From a candidate division BRC1 bacterium ADurb.BinA292 (lineage in GTDB: Bacteria; Sumerlaeota; Sumerlaeia; MVZB01), in assembly GCA_002068205.1 (NCBI GenBank), contig MVZB01000122.1, positions 1 through 9,367 on the forward strand: 9,367 nucleotides of DNA, read 5' to 3'. Both the position numbers and the translations under genes were made by a program. Below the pieces are notes generated by a model. The model was not told the origin of the DNA and searched no databases. It worked only from the letters and a program-made list of their open reading frames with translations. This document shows, piece after piece, positions 1 to 5,923 of this stretch. Position 1 is the stretch's first letter. Each line of letters opens with the position of its first letter.

Positions 1-69
1 GCGGTCGCACGCCGTCGGCGCGAGGCCCGCCGCGATCAGAACGCTGGCGAGACGTAACAGGACACGCAT
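1..69 (-). CDS. N-terminus of an exported protein, truncated by the window edge
   Basis: Only the first 23 codons are inside the window, starting from an ATG at 69-67. They encode a typical export signal: M-R-V-L-L-R-L, then a hydrophobic run (ASVLIAAGLA), then P-T-A-C. A GAGGAG Shine-Dalgarno (plus-strand 77-82) sits 7 nt upstream of the ATG, which makes this start convincing. The cysteine at residue 21 could be a lipoprotein acylation site, but Pro at -3 is unusual for a lipobox, so signal peptidase I cleavage is equally possible. The mature protein is outside the window and its function cannot be inferred. It is transcribed away from the hydrolase at 207, so the spacer between them holds both promoters. 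Confidence 0.6.
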   Translation of the reverse strand, partial: MRVLLRLASVLIAAGLAPTACDR

Positions 70-76
70 GATGGCG

Positions 77-82
77 CTCCTC
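77..82 (-). promoter_or_regulatory. Ribosome binding site of the truncated leftmost gene
   Basis: The minus strand reads GAGGAG here, 7 nt before the ATG at 69. It is the main support that the short open frame at the window edge is a real gene start. Confidence 0.55.
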
Positions 83-169
83 GCTTCCTTGAGAATGGCA
101 GGAGGGGAGGTAGCACGACCCATGCCAGCGGGGGTCGACACAGAAGCTTGATGGGTGTGAGAAAAAGGC

Positions 170-196
170 TTGACGGCGAAAATGTTTCTATATAAA
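170..196 (+). promoter_or_regulatory. Candidate sigma70-type promoter for the alpha/beta hydrolase
   Basis: TTGACG (170-175) matches the -35 consensus at 5 of 6 positions. TATAAA (191-196) matches the -10 at 5 of 6, with a short 15-nt spacer. Transcription would begin around 203-206, only a few bases before the ATG at 207, and no Shine-Dalgarno is visible before that ATG. Together these suggest a leaderless or near-leaderless mRNA. The short AT-rich stretch stands out in otherwise GC-rich DNA. The promoter call is inference from motif matches only. Confidence 0.4.
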
Positions 197-202
197 CATA
201 TT
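179..202. promoter_or_regulatory. 24-bp imperfect palindrome, candidate operator
   Basis: The perfect arms ATGTTT (182-187) and AAACAT (194-199) flank a 6-bp core. Counting the core and the flanking AA/TT pairs, 10 of 12 base pairs of the 24-bp dyad are symmetric; only 188/193 and 181/200 mismatch. The dyad covers the candidate -10 hexamer of the hydrolase gene, as expected for the binding site of a dimeric repressor. I cannot assign it to a known regulator family. Confidence 0.45.
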
Positions 203-206
203 CCCT

Positions 207-1247
207 ATGAACAAGATCCTCCGAGGGCTTCTCCGCCGAACGGCGGTTCTGGCGCCGGTCGCGACGGCGCTGGGCATCCTGCTCTATGGCTGCGCCTGTT
301 CGCTGCTCGTCCGGCGAGAGATTGCCGCCACGCCGCGTGATCCCGCGACCGGGGTTGTGCTGGGGACCGCGGCGATCGATCTGGACCCCGCTTGCGCCGG
401 GCGCAATGCCGCGACGGCGGATGGGAATGAGGCTCACGGCGCCCCGGATCGCCCCACCAGCGCGTGCCTGTTGCTGCATGGCTTCATCGGATCGCATCAG
501 GATTTTGGCGACCTGGGCGAGCGGCTGAGAGCGGCGGGCTATCACGTGCGCCTGGCGCGCCTGCCCGGCCACGGGACGACGCCGATTGATTTCGCGGATC
601 AGACCCCCGAGACGCTGTATGCCGGCGCGCTGCACGAGCTGCGCGCGCTGCGCGCGGAATATGACGAAGTAACCGTGATCGGGTTTTCCATGGGCGGGAC
701 GCTGGCGACTTTGCTGGCGGCCCGTGAACCGGTCGACCGGCTGGTGTTGATCGCCCCCTATTACGGCGTGACCTACGCGTGGTACTACGTGCTGCCGCCG
801 CACGTCTGGCATCAGATGCTGGGGTGGAGCATGCCGTGGCTCTACCGGTGGGAGTGCTTCACGAAGCTGAACCGGCCGCAAGGGCGCACGGGCCTGTATT
901 CCTACAAGTATGTGCCGTCGCGCGGCGTTGAGACGCTGTTCGCGCTGGGCGAGGAGGCGCGGGCGGCGGGGCTGCTCGAATCGATCCAGTGCCCCGTCCT
1001 GCTGGTGATGTCCGAAGGCGATCAGGCCAGTTGCCCGGTCGCGGCGCGCGCGGCCTTCGCGCGCATCGGCTCGCCTCAGAAGCAGGCGCGGTGGTTCCCG
1101 GAACGATCCAACCACCACTTGCTGCGCGACTGGGATGGCGAAGCGGCCAAGGGGGCGATCCTCGAGTTTCTGGGGGAAGGCCGCGTGGACGCATCTTCTC
1201 AGCCGCGGGGGGCGGAGACGGATTCGATGGCGTCGTCCAGATCCTGA
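207..1247 (+). CDS. Membrane-anchored alpha/beta hydrolase (esterase/lipase-like)
   Basis: A serine hydrolase of the carboxylesterase/monoacylglycerol-lipase type, 346 aa. The N-terminus is a charged stretch (residues 1-11) followed by a hydrophobic segment to about residue 28. L-Y-G-C at 26-29 resembles a lipobox with an atypical Tyr at -2, so the protein is probably a lipoprotein or N-terminally membrane-anchored, acting outside the cytoplasmic membrane. The hydrolase domain starts near residue 85 with the oxyanion motif LLLHGF (88-93). The nucleophile elbow is GFSMGG (Ser161), the likely acid is Asp272 in SEGDQ, and the likely base is His303 in SNHHLLRD. A lid-like region at about 186-215 is very rich in Trp and Tyr, suggesting a hydrophobic substrate such as a lipid or aryl ester, though the substrate is not known. 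The final ~22 residues are low-complexity and polar, and are mostly encoded in the overlap with the convergent gene. No Shine-Dalgarno precedes the ATG. Confidence 0.85.
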   Translation: MNKILRGLLRRTAVLAPVATALGILLYGCACSLLVRREIAATPRDPATGVVLGTAAIDLDPACAGRNAATADGNEAHGAPDRPTSACLLLHGFIGSHQDFGDLGERLRAAGYHVRLARLPGHGTTPIDFADQTPETLYAGALHELRALRAEYDEVTVIGFSMGGTLATLLAAREPVDRLVLIAPYYGVTYAWYYVLPPHVWHQMLGWSMPWLYRWECFTKLNRPQGRTGLYSYKYVPSRGVETLFALGEEARAAGLLESIQCPVLLVMSEGDQASCPVAARAAFARIGSPQKQARWFPERSNHHLLRDWDGEAAKGAILEFLGEGRVDASSQPRGAETDSMASSRS

Positions 1248-2680
1248 AGCGGTGCGGTTTCGGTGGTCGGCTGGTCGTCGTCGGCCGCGAACGGCAGCGT
1301 TGCGGGCGCGACATTGACATCGGTCGTGAAGATATACGGTTCGGGGAAACCGGAATCGAAGACGACTTCGAGGAAGTAGGCGCGCCAGCCGGTTGGGGGG
1401 GCGCCGGGGTCGGCCCGATAGATGCCGTCGTCCTGATACGGCAGCGAGGTTTTGGTCCAGGCCGGTCCGATCGTCTCCAGCCTGAAATCGCGCGCGGCGG
1501 GGTTGTCGGCCTGCCACAGGTTGACTTCGAGCGGGTCGACGCGGGTGAAAACGCGGAGGGCGCCGCCCGGCTCCAGTTGCCAGTCGAAGGTGGGCAGCGG
1601 CATGTCGTTCAAGACGGCGCGGAAGAACCCCAGCAGGCTCTCCCTGACATTGGTGTTTTGCAGCGAGTGGTCGGCGTTGGGGATGTAGCGCAGGTATTTG
1701 GGGGGGCGGAGCCTGCTGAAATAGAGGCGCGAGGAATCAGGGAGGAAGAACTGATCGCCGGCGGCATGGATCAGGAGCTTGGGCATGTCGAGCCGGTCGC
1801 GGTAGGCGAACGGATCGACGATCTGGATCAAGGCGTTTGTGGCGGGCGTTTCCATCCGGTCCATGATGCCGGCCGCCTCGTAGTCGCGCAGCGTGGGGGC
1901 ATAGAAGCCGTAGGCGGCGTGGTGCAGGCGGATGTTTTCGCGCATGTTGAGGACGTCGATGACGAGCGGGGCGATGCCTATGACGCGCGGGTCGACGGCG
2001 GCGGTCAGCCAGGCGGTCCAGCCGCGCTTGGAGGCGCCGGTCAGGAAGAAATCCTGGAGCGGGAATTCCCCGCCTTCGGTCGACAGCATGAACTCCTGGA
2101 TGGCGTCCATCGCGCGGACGACGCTGTTGACCATCGGGAGTTGGGCCGGCCACGTTTCGTCGCCGGTGGCCAGGTATTTGTCCCAACTCCAGGCGATGAT
2201 CGCGTCTTCGACTCGGTCGGATCCCCCTTCGCCGGTGAACGACAGCGGCTGATTGGGGACCTGATAGAGCATGGCCGTGACGGAGCCGGTGGCCAGGGCC
2301 AGATCGCGCGTGAGCGGGTCGGCGGCCTCGGGCGTCGGGTCGTTGTTCGCGCCGCCGGCAATCAGCAGCAGGGCGGTATCCTGATAGAGGCTGTCGGGCA
2401 CGTTGACGAGCAACCAGTGCGTCCAGACCGGGGCATTGACCTCCTGGTCGGAACGCCAGGTCTGCGAGGTGAGCCGCAACAGATAGGTCTTGACGCGCTG
2501 GTCCTTGAACGCGTTGGCGATTTCCCACTTGTAGGCGGGGTCTTTTCGGGCCACGTAGCGATCAAGCGCGGTCTGACCCGAGGTTGTCGGGCCATCCGAC
2601 TGGGCGTGGGCCGCGGACCAGAGGACTGCAAAAAGTGTTGCTGTCAGGAGACTTACCAGGTATTTCGTCGTGGATAACAT
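1199..2680 (-). CDS. pqaA: PhoPQ-activated pathogenicity-related (PqaA-family) secreted protein
   Basis: This 493-aa protein matches the PqaA family (PhoPQ-activated pathogenicity-related protein), which has an alpha/beta-hydrolase fold. Family functions are poorly defined; Salmonella PqaA is linked to resistance to antimicrobial peptides. The start at 2680 gives a clean signal peptide with a hydrophobic core at about 8-23 and an A-H-A cleavage site after residue 26, so the product is probably periplasmic or secreted. A GGAAAGG lies 10 nt upstream. The family signature LTGASKRGWTAWLTAAVDPR (213-232) holds the predicted nucleophile Ser217. Asp309 (AAGDQFFLPDS) and His338 (PNADHSL) complete the triad. 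After residue ~365 comes a beta-rich C-terminal domain, then an acidic tail. An upstream in-frame extension would lose the signal peptide and is rejected. It lies 44 bp after the DUF1232 gene and looks like the last gene of the operon. Its 3' end overlaps the convergent hydrolase by 49 bp. Confidence 0.88.
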   Translation of the reverse strand: MLSTTKYLVSLLTATLFAVLWSAAHAQSDGPTTSGQTALDRYVARKDPAYKWEIANAFKDQRVKTYLLRLTSQTWRSDQEVNAPVWTHWLLVNVPDSLYQDTALLLIAGGANNDPTPEAADPLTRDLALATGSVTAMLYQVPNQPLSFTGEGGSDRVEDAIIAWSWDKYLATGDETWPAQLPMVNSVVRAMDAIQEFMLSTEGGEFPLQDFFLTGASKRGWTAWLTAAVDPRVIGIAPLVIDVLNMRENIRLHHAAYGFYAPTLRDYEAAGIMDRMETPATNALIQIVDPFAYRDRLDMPKLLIHAAGDQFFLPDSSRLYFSRLRPPKYLRYIPNADHSLQNTNVRESLLGFFRAVLNDMPLPTFDWQLEPGGALRVFTRVDPLEVNLWQADNPAARDFRLETIGPAWTKTSLPYQDDGIYRADPGAPPTGWRAYFLEVVFDSGFPEPYIFTTDVNVAPATLPFAADDDQPTTETAPLQDLDDAIESVSAPRG

Positions 2681-2724
2681 GAAGCGGATGCCTTTCCAGG
2701 GAGACAAGGTGATGCGATGATCCG

Positions 2725-3141
2725 TCAGGGGGCGATGTGGGGGTTGAGCGGGGGGAGTCCCCGCAGCCAGCGGCGCGCCTCCAGGCGATAGGGGCGCAGG
2801 GTTTCCGACCCGATAAAACGGACAAGGCCGTAAAAGATCGCCAGATCGTCGAGGTAGCCCAGACCCACGAACAGGTCCTTGAGCAGGTCGAGAGGCCAGA
2901 CGAAGTAGAGGAAGGTCAGCACGATGGAGAGCTTGTGGAGCGAGGAGGCATGCTCGTCCAGCAGGTAGAGCCAGAGCGCCACGAGCGTGGTGACGCCGGG
3001 GACATAGGAAAAGAGATAGCGCAGCGGATGCGGCGTGGGGCGCGGCGCGGAGCTGCATTGCGCGGTGAGTGGGCCATCCGCCGGGGGGAGGATCTCGACG
3101 TCGCATTCCCGGGGCGGTGGGCTGGGATCAGGCGGAGTCAT
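2725..3141 (-). CDS. DUF1232 (YkvA-like) small membrane protein
   Basis: 138 aa. Residues ~80-101 carry the DUF1232 signature, a variant of the usual Y-x-x-x-P-x-D-L-I-P-D ... G-Y-L-D-D pattern: here WPLDLLKDLFVGLGYLDDLA, with Lys where Pro is usual. Hydrophobic segments at about 44-60 and 72-84, plus the motif helix, imply membrane association. The first 40 residues are Pro-rich and probably disordered. The function of DUF1232 proteins is unknown. The ATG at 3141 follows the stop of the upstream gene with a single base between (TGA-A-ATG) and has no clear Shine-Dalgarno of its own, which suggests translation by coupling or re-initiation. A product dependent on the preceding envelope protein is therefore plausible. 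The gene ends 44 bp before the PqaA gene. Confidence 0.75.
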   Translation of the reverse strand: MTPPDPSPPPRECDVEILPPADGPLTAQCSSAPRPTPHPLRYLFSYVPGVTTLVALWLYLLDEHASSLHKLSIVLTFLYFVWPLDLLKDLFVGLGYLDDLAIFYGLVRFIGSETLRPYRLEARRWLRGLPPLNPHIAP

Positions 3142-3142
3142 T

Positions 3143-4168
3143 TCAGGGCAGCAGCGTCCAGAACGTCATCGGTTCAATGTCATCGTAGAGCGCCAGGTAC
3201 TTCTGGACCAGCGAGTGGGAGCCGAGATTCTTGCGCTGATTCGGCGGCATCGTCTCCACCAGCCGCCGGGCGGTGTCGGCTGCCCCTTGCGGGACATCCA
3301 GGCGGTCGAAGAACCGGAGCAGGTTGAGCAGGATTTCGATCTGGATCGGTGAATCGCTGAGCGAGGCCGACTGGTAGTAGAACAGCGCCTTGTCGGCCAG
3401 GTCGCGGCGGGACGGATCGTCGATGAACTCCAGTTGATACCGCGCGCCCAGGCAGTTGTAGAGGTAGGCCGTCAGCGGCGAGGCGGGGGCGGTGCGGACG
3501 ATTTCCTCGGCTTCCTCAATCGACATCTCGGGGGGGAGCCGGCCCAACTGCATGCTGATGAAGCCCTTGATTTGTTTCAGGCGCTCGATCAGCGGCTTCA
3601 GCTCGTCAGGGGTTTCGCGGATCCGCAAGGTGAATTCGGGGTAATTCAGTTGGATGTTCCGCAGGGCGGCGCCCCCCTCCTTGACCGACGCGGTCTGGAC
3701 GATGCGAATCCTGTATTCGCCGGGGGCTTCGAAGGCCAGTCCGACGCTCGATTCGCGATCCGCCCAGAGGTGGACCTGCGTCGTCGAGCTGGCGAGCGGG
3801 CGGAGCGGGATTTCAACCGTGCCGTAGAGTTCAGGCAGATGCGCGCCCGGATAGCGTTCCTCGCGATCATTTTCGGGCTGGATGTAGACCTGAAGCTGCG
3901 AGACCGGGACGAAATTGGTCTCGATCGTCACCGGGAAGCGGGAGTGATTGCTGAGGACGAGCGGCACGGCGACCGGCTCGCCGACGAAGTAGCTGCGCTT
4001 GATGCGCCCAAGGTCGACGGTCGAGCGCAGAAAATCCGTCTCATCGAAAGGGTAGAACTGTTGACGCGTGAGGACCGGCACTCCGGTTTGCTGGGCAGGC
4101 GCCGGGAGCAAGGCGAGGCAGAAGACTCCTACGCTCAGGATCAGGCGGAATGAACGGCGGACAGACAT
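3143..4168 (-). CDS. Exported hypothetical protein, beta-sandwich plus helical C-terminal half
   Basis: 341 aa, family not recognised. The ATG at 4168 gives a signal peptide: M-S-V-R-R-S-F-R, a hydrophobic core at about 9-22, and an A-P-A cleavage site after residue 25. A longer frame reaching back to a TTG at 4282 would bury this signal and is not favoured. A weak GGAAGGG lies 11 nt upstream. Residues ~48-185 alternate hydrophobic and polar positions in beta-strand fashion and read like an Ig-like/BsuPI-type sandwich (FVGEPVAVPLVLSNHS near 61-76, AFEAPGEYRIRI at 145-156). Residues ~187-341 are helical, with Tyr/Leu-rich pairs (LTAYLYNCLGARYQLEF, DKALFYYQSASLS) resembling TPR-like repeats. 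It sits between the STN-like membrane protein (110 bp upstream) and the DUF1232 gene (1 bp downstream), so a periplasmic partner role in the same module is likely but unproven. Confidence 0.72.
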   Translation of the reverse strand: MSVRRSFRLILSVGVFCLALLPAPAQQTGVPVLTRQQFYPFDETDFLRSTVDLGRIKRSYFVGEPVAVPLVLSNHSRFPVTIETNFVPVSQLQVYIQPENDREERYPGAHLPELYGTVEIPLRPLASSTTQVHLWADRESSVGLAFEAPGEYRIRIVQTASVKEGGAALRNIQLNYPEFTLRIRETPDELKPLIERLKQIKGFISMQLGRLPPEMSIEEAEEIVRTAPASPLTAYLYNCLGARYQLEFIDDPSRRDLADKALFYYQSASLSDSPIQIEILLNLLRFFDRLDVPQGAADTARRLVETMPPNQRKNLGSHSLVQKYLALYDDIEPMTFWTLLP

Positions 4169-4278
4169 GGAACGAGGAACCCTTCCGTAACGAATTGCGA
4201 AGCGGACAAATTCCTGGAGCGGCGCCGGCGGGCTGGTCTCGGCTGCGACACGAGATTGGACCCATGGCGCCGGCCGGG

Positions 4279-5196
4279 TCAATCGGCGGCCGCCGGGGCC
4301 GGCTCGGCGTCATAGAGATAATAGAAGGCCAGCTCATACTCGCCGGGGGCGGCGGCGGCGCGCTCGCTGATCCTTTTTACCATGAACACCAGGCTGTCGC
4401 TGGCGCTTAATTCGAGCTGGGCCCGGCCCTGCGCGTCGAGCGGCGCGCGGGTGAGCGACAGCAGTTCCGAACCGCGCCAGAGTTCGACCAGCACCTCGCG
4501 CCATTCCCCCTGGCCGTTGGCGGGCGGGCCCTCCAGACGGATCATGAACCAGAGGTTCAACTGGCCGCTGGGGACGATGAGCTGGCGCGCCTCGGAGAGG
4601 GGGAGCCGCGCCTGCCAGTTGACGCTGCCGCTGTCGGCATCCCCTTCCAGTTCGATGCGTTGATGAAACAGATTGAGCTGGCGCCCCATCATCGAAACGC
4701 CGAGACCCGGGTTGTCGATCAACTGGTGGATCGCCTGATAGAGCGGGATTTCATCGAAGCTGATCGTCCGCGGCTCCTCATCCAGCAGCGTCAGATCGTC
4801 CGGGTCCATTTCAAAACCGACGTAATTGCTGACCAACTGCATCGCCTGTTGCGCCGAAACGTTGCGCATATACATCGTCAGCGGCAGCGGGAGTTTCTGG
4901 GCGGGATCGAGTCGGCGCATCAGGACCTGATCGGTGTTGATGCTCTGGCTCAGGCGGGGCTCCACTTCCAGGAAATTATCCGAGAGGCGGTTGGCGACGA
5001 AGACCATCACCAGCACGCCCCAGATGACCACCAGGCCGAAGAGGGTGCGGAAGGTGGCGTCGGGGCGCATGCGACGCATCCCGTGGGTGGGTTCGCGCAG
5101 CGGGGCCGGGCGCCATTCCGGGTTTTCCATGATCGGCAGGTCCGATACCGGGCTTTCCGCCGGCGGGGGAGGGGGGCGATCGAGCGTCCCGGCCAC
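4279..5196 (-). CDS. Single-pass membrane protein with STN-like periplasmic domain
   Basis: 305 aa. A Pro-rich cytoplasmic N-terminus (1-45) precedes one membrane helix at about 51-68 (TLFGLVVIWGVLVMVFVA); the Arg-rich stretch before it predicts an outward C-terminus. Residues ~103-177 follow the pattern of a secretin/TonB short N-terminal (STN) domain: a strand (LPLTMYMRNVS), a helix (AQQAMQLVSNYVGFEM), a second strand (RTISFDEIP), a second helix (LYQAIHQLIDNPGLGVSM), then a final strand. Residues ~190-297 look beta-rich and end in APGEYELAFYYLY. No secretin or plug domain follows. The GTG start at 5196 directly abuts the phosphatase TAG, and a strong AGGAGG lies 8 nt upstream inside that gene, so the two are almost certainly co-translated. 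The STN call is pattern-based. The alternative is an unrelated two-domain periplasmic protein. Confidence 0.7.
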   Translation of the reverse strand: MAGTLDRPPPPPAESPVSDLPIMENPEWRPAPLREPTHGMRRMRPDATFRTLFGLVVIWGVLVMVFVANRLSDNFLEVEPRLSQSINTDQVLMRRLDPAQKLPLPLTMYMRNVSAQQAMQLVSNYVGFEMDPDDLTLLDEEPRTISFDEIPLYQAIHQLIDNPGLGVSMMGRQLNLFHQRIELEGDADSGSVNWQARLPLSEARQLIVPSGQLNLWFMIRLEGPPANGQGEWREVLVELWRGSELLSLTRAPLDAQGRAQLELSASDSLVFMVKRISERAAAAPGEYELAFYYLYDAEPAPAAAD

Positions 5197-5703
5197 CTAG
5201 GGCTCCTCCTCTCCGGATTCCTGGCGAAGCTGGCGGGCGAACTGGTAGACGGCGAACTCCTGCGCATAGACCTCGAGCGAACCAGGGCGCGTCCGGCGGA
5301 TCTCGCCAATGGCCGCGGCGGGGTCCAACCCGCGCGAGACCAGGAAGCAGGCCAGTATCGTCCCGGTGCGACCGTAGCCCGCCTGACAATGGACCAACGC
5401 GCGGCCCTCATGTTCCAGTTGTTCGTTGAGCCAGCGGACGCCGGTCCGCACCTGCTCGGGGGTGGGGGCGGTGAAATCCTCAATCGGCAGATGCAGCGTG
5501 GCGAAGCCGTGTTCGGTCAGGAGCGCCGGTTCGGGAGCGTCCTCGGTCAGGCTGAGGATCGCGTGAAAGCCGCGGCGGCGGAGTTCGGTCAGCGTGTCGA
5601 TCAGCGTGGGTCCGTGACCGGGATGGCCGGAGCCGGCCAGTCGGTCTTGCCAGACGAGGCTGAAGTTGGGCGGAAGGGTCATGCGGAGGGCGGCCGCCTG
5701 CAA
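5197..5703 (-). CDS. DUSP23-like dual-specificity protein phosphatase
   Basis: 168 aa, a cysteine-dependent phosphatase that would act in the cytoplasm on phosphotyrosine or phosphoserine/threonine substrates. The P-loop HCQAGYGRTGT (105-115) provides nucleophile Cys106 and Arg112. The likely general acid is Asp76 in PIEDF. The N-terminal PPNFSLVWQDRLAGSG, the SLTE strand (51-54) and the C-terminal AIGEIRRTRPGSLEVYAQEFAVYQF follow the animal DUSP23/VHZ plan closely, and the length is close to that family's. The start is placed at a TTG (5703) because AAGGAG lies 8 nt upstream, whereas the in-frame ATG at 5682 has no such site and a GTG at 5760 would add unconserved residues. It is the first gene of the putative envelope operon, with no spacing to the next gene. 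No cognate kinase is visible in the window, so the substrate is unknown. Confidence 0.87.
   Translation of the reverse strand: MQAAALRMTLPPNFSLVWQDRLAGSGHPGHGPTLIDTLTELRRRGFHAILSLTEDAPEPALLTEHGFATLHLPIEDFTAPTPEQVRTGVRWLNEQLEHEGRALVHCQAGYGRTGTILACFLVSRGLDPAAAIGEIRRTRPGSLEVYAQEFAVYQFARQLRQESGEEEP
5205..5210 (-). promoter_or_regulatory. Ribosome binding site fixing the GTG start at 5196
   Basis: The minus strand reads AGGAGG within GAGAGGAGGAG, 8 nt before the GTG at 5196. It is embedded in the last codons of the phosphatase gene, whose Glu-rich C-terminus (ESGEEEP) is partly a by-product of this site. It decides the GTG start over the later in-frame ATGs at residues 23 and 40. Confidence 0.7.
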
Positions 5704-5711
5704 GGGGCGAT

Positions 5712-5717
5712 CTCCTT
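5712..5717 (-). promoter_or_regulatory. Ribosome binding site supporting a TTG start
   Basis: The minus strand reads AAGGAG, 8 nt before TTG 5703. This is the better-placed start of the phosphatase. Translation from the ATG seven codons later would leave this strong site without use. Confidence 0.6.
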
Positions 5718-5787
5718 TAGTATCAGTCTTCGAGTATCCTGCAAGCTCGCACGGGGACACAAAGGATTTCTGCCGGAGGAAATGAGC

Positions 5788-5816
5788 GGGGAGAAGGAGG
5801 GGAGCAAGGGAGGGGG
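5788..5816 (+). other. Putative G-quadruplex-forming tract
   Basis: The plus strand has four G runs (GGGG 5788-5791, GGGG 5799-5802, GGG 5808-5810, GGGGG 5812-5816) with loops of 7, 5 and 1 nt, meeting the common G3+/N1-7 pattern. It lies in the purine-rich stretch upstream of the phosphatase gene. For leftward transcription the G-rich strand is the template, so the structure would form in DNA, while the RNA leader would be pyrimidine-rich. Confidence 0.4.
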
Positions 5817-5858
5817 AGGCAAGCGGCGGCTTGGACGCCGGTTTCGAGAGCCGATGAA

Positions 5859-5872
5859 GAGCGACGAGCGAC
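5859..5872. repeat. Tandem 7-bp repeat (GAGCGAC x2)
   Basis: Two exact adjacent copies of GAGCGAC lie in the ferritin-phosphatase spacer. It is too short to assign a function and may be chance in GC-rich DNA. Confidence 0.3.
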
Positions 5873-5923
5873 GATGGTTGGGAGATAGAGGAGTGCCGAA
5901 TGGTTTTCGACGAGATCGGCGAC

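Larger units (their letters stand above)
5704..5923. other. 220-bp intergenic region between ferritin and phosphatase genes
   Basis: No supported gene is present. The plus strand has a purine tract with a G-quadruplex-type pattern (5788-5816) and a tandem GAGCGAC repeat (5859-5872). On the minus strand, two GATACT hexamers 8 nt apart precede the phosphatase Shine-Dalgarno; the first could be a -10 box, but I see no good -35. No clear intrinsic terminator for the ferritin gene was found. The operon promoter is likely to lie here, because ferritin and phosphatase are too widely spaced for obvious coupling. Confidence 0.4.

Noticed and set aside
116..137. Inverted repeat CGACCC...GGGTCG in the left divergent spacer
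   Set aside because: Six-bp GC-rich arms with a 10-bp loop are expected by chance in this composition, and there is no supporting context.
36..1517. A long open frame on the minus strand (493 codons) across the hydrolase gene
   Set aside because: It is antisense to the hydrolase, Arg/Pro-rich without recognisable motifs, and crosses both the left promoter region and the gene overlap.
989..2677. A long open frame on the plus strand (562 codons)
   Set aside because: It is antisense to the well-supported PqaA gene. Its translation is low-complexity Gly/Arg/Val-rich with no domain, as expected from GC-rich antisense frames.
2681..3106. N-terminal extension of the PqaA frame through the DUF1232 gene
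   Set aside because: The extra residues are an out-of-frame reading of DUF1232, and the signal peptide begins exactly at 2680.
4169..4282. Upstream extension of the exported protein to a TTG at 4282 that would overlap the preceding stop (TTGA)
   Set aside because: The extension is unlike a leader peptide and would bury the signal peptide that begins at ATG 4168.
5900..5923. A GCCGA...TCGGC hairpin after the ferritin stop as an intrinsic terminator
   Set aside because: The stem is only 5 bp with a 16-nt loop and no T run follows on the minus strand.
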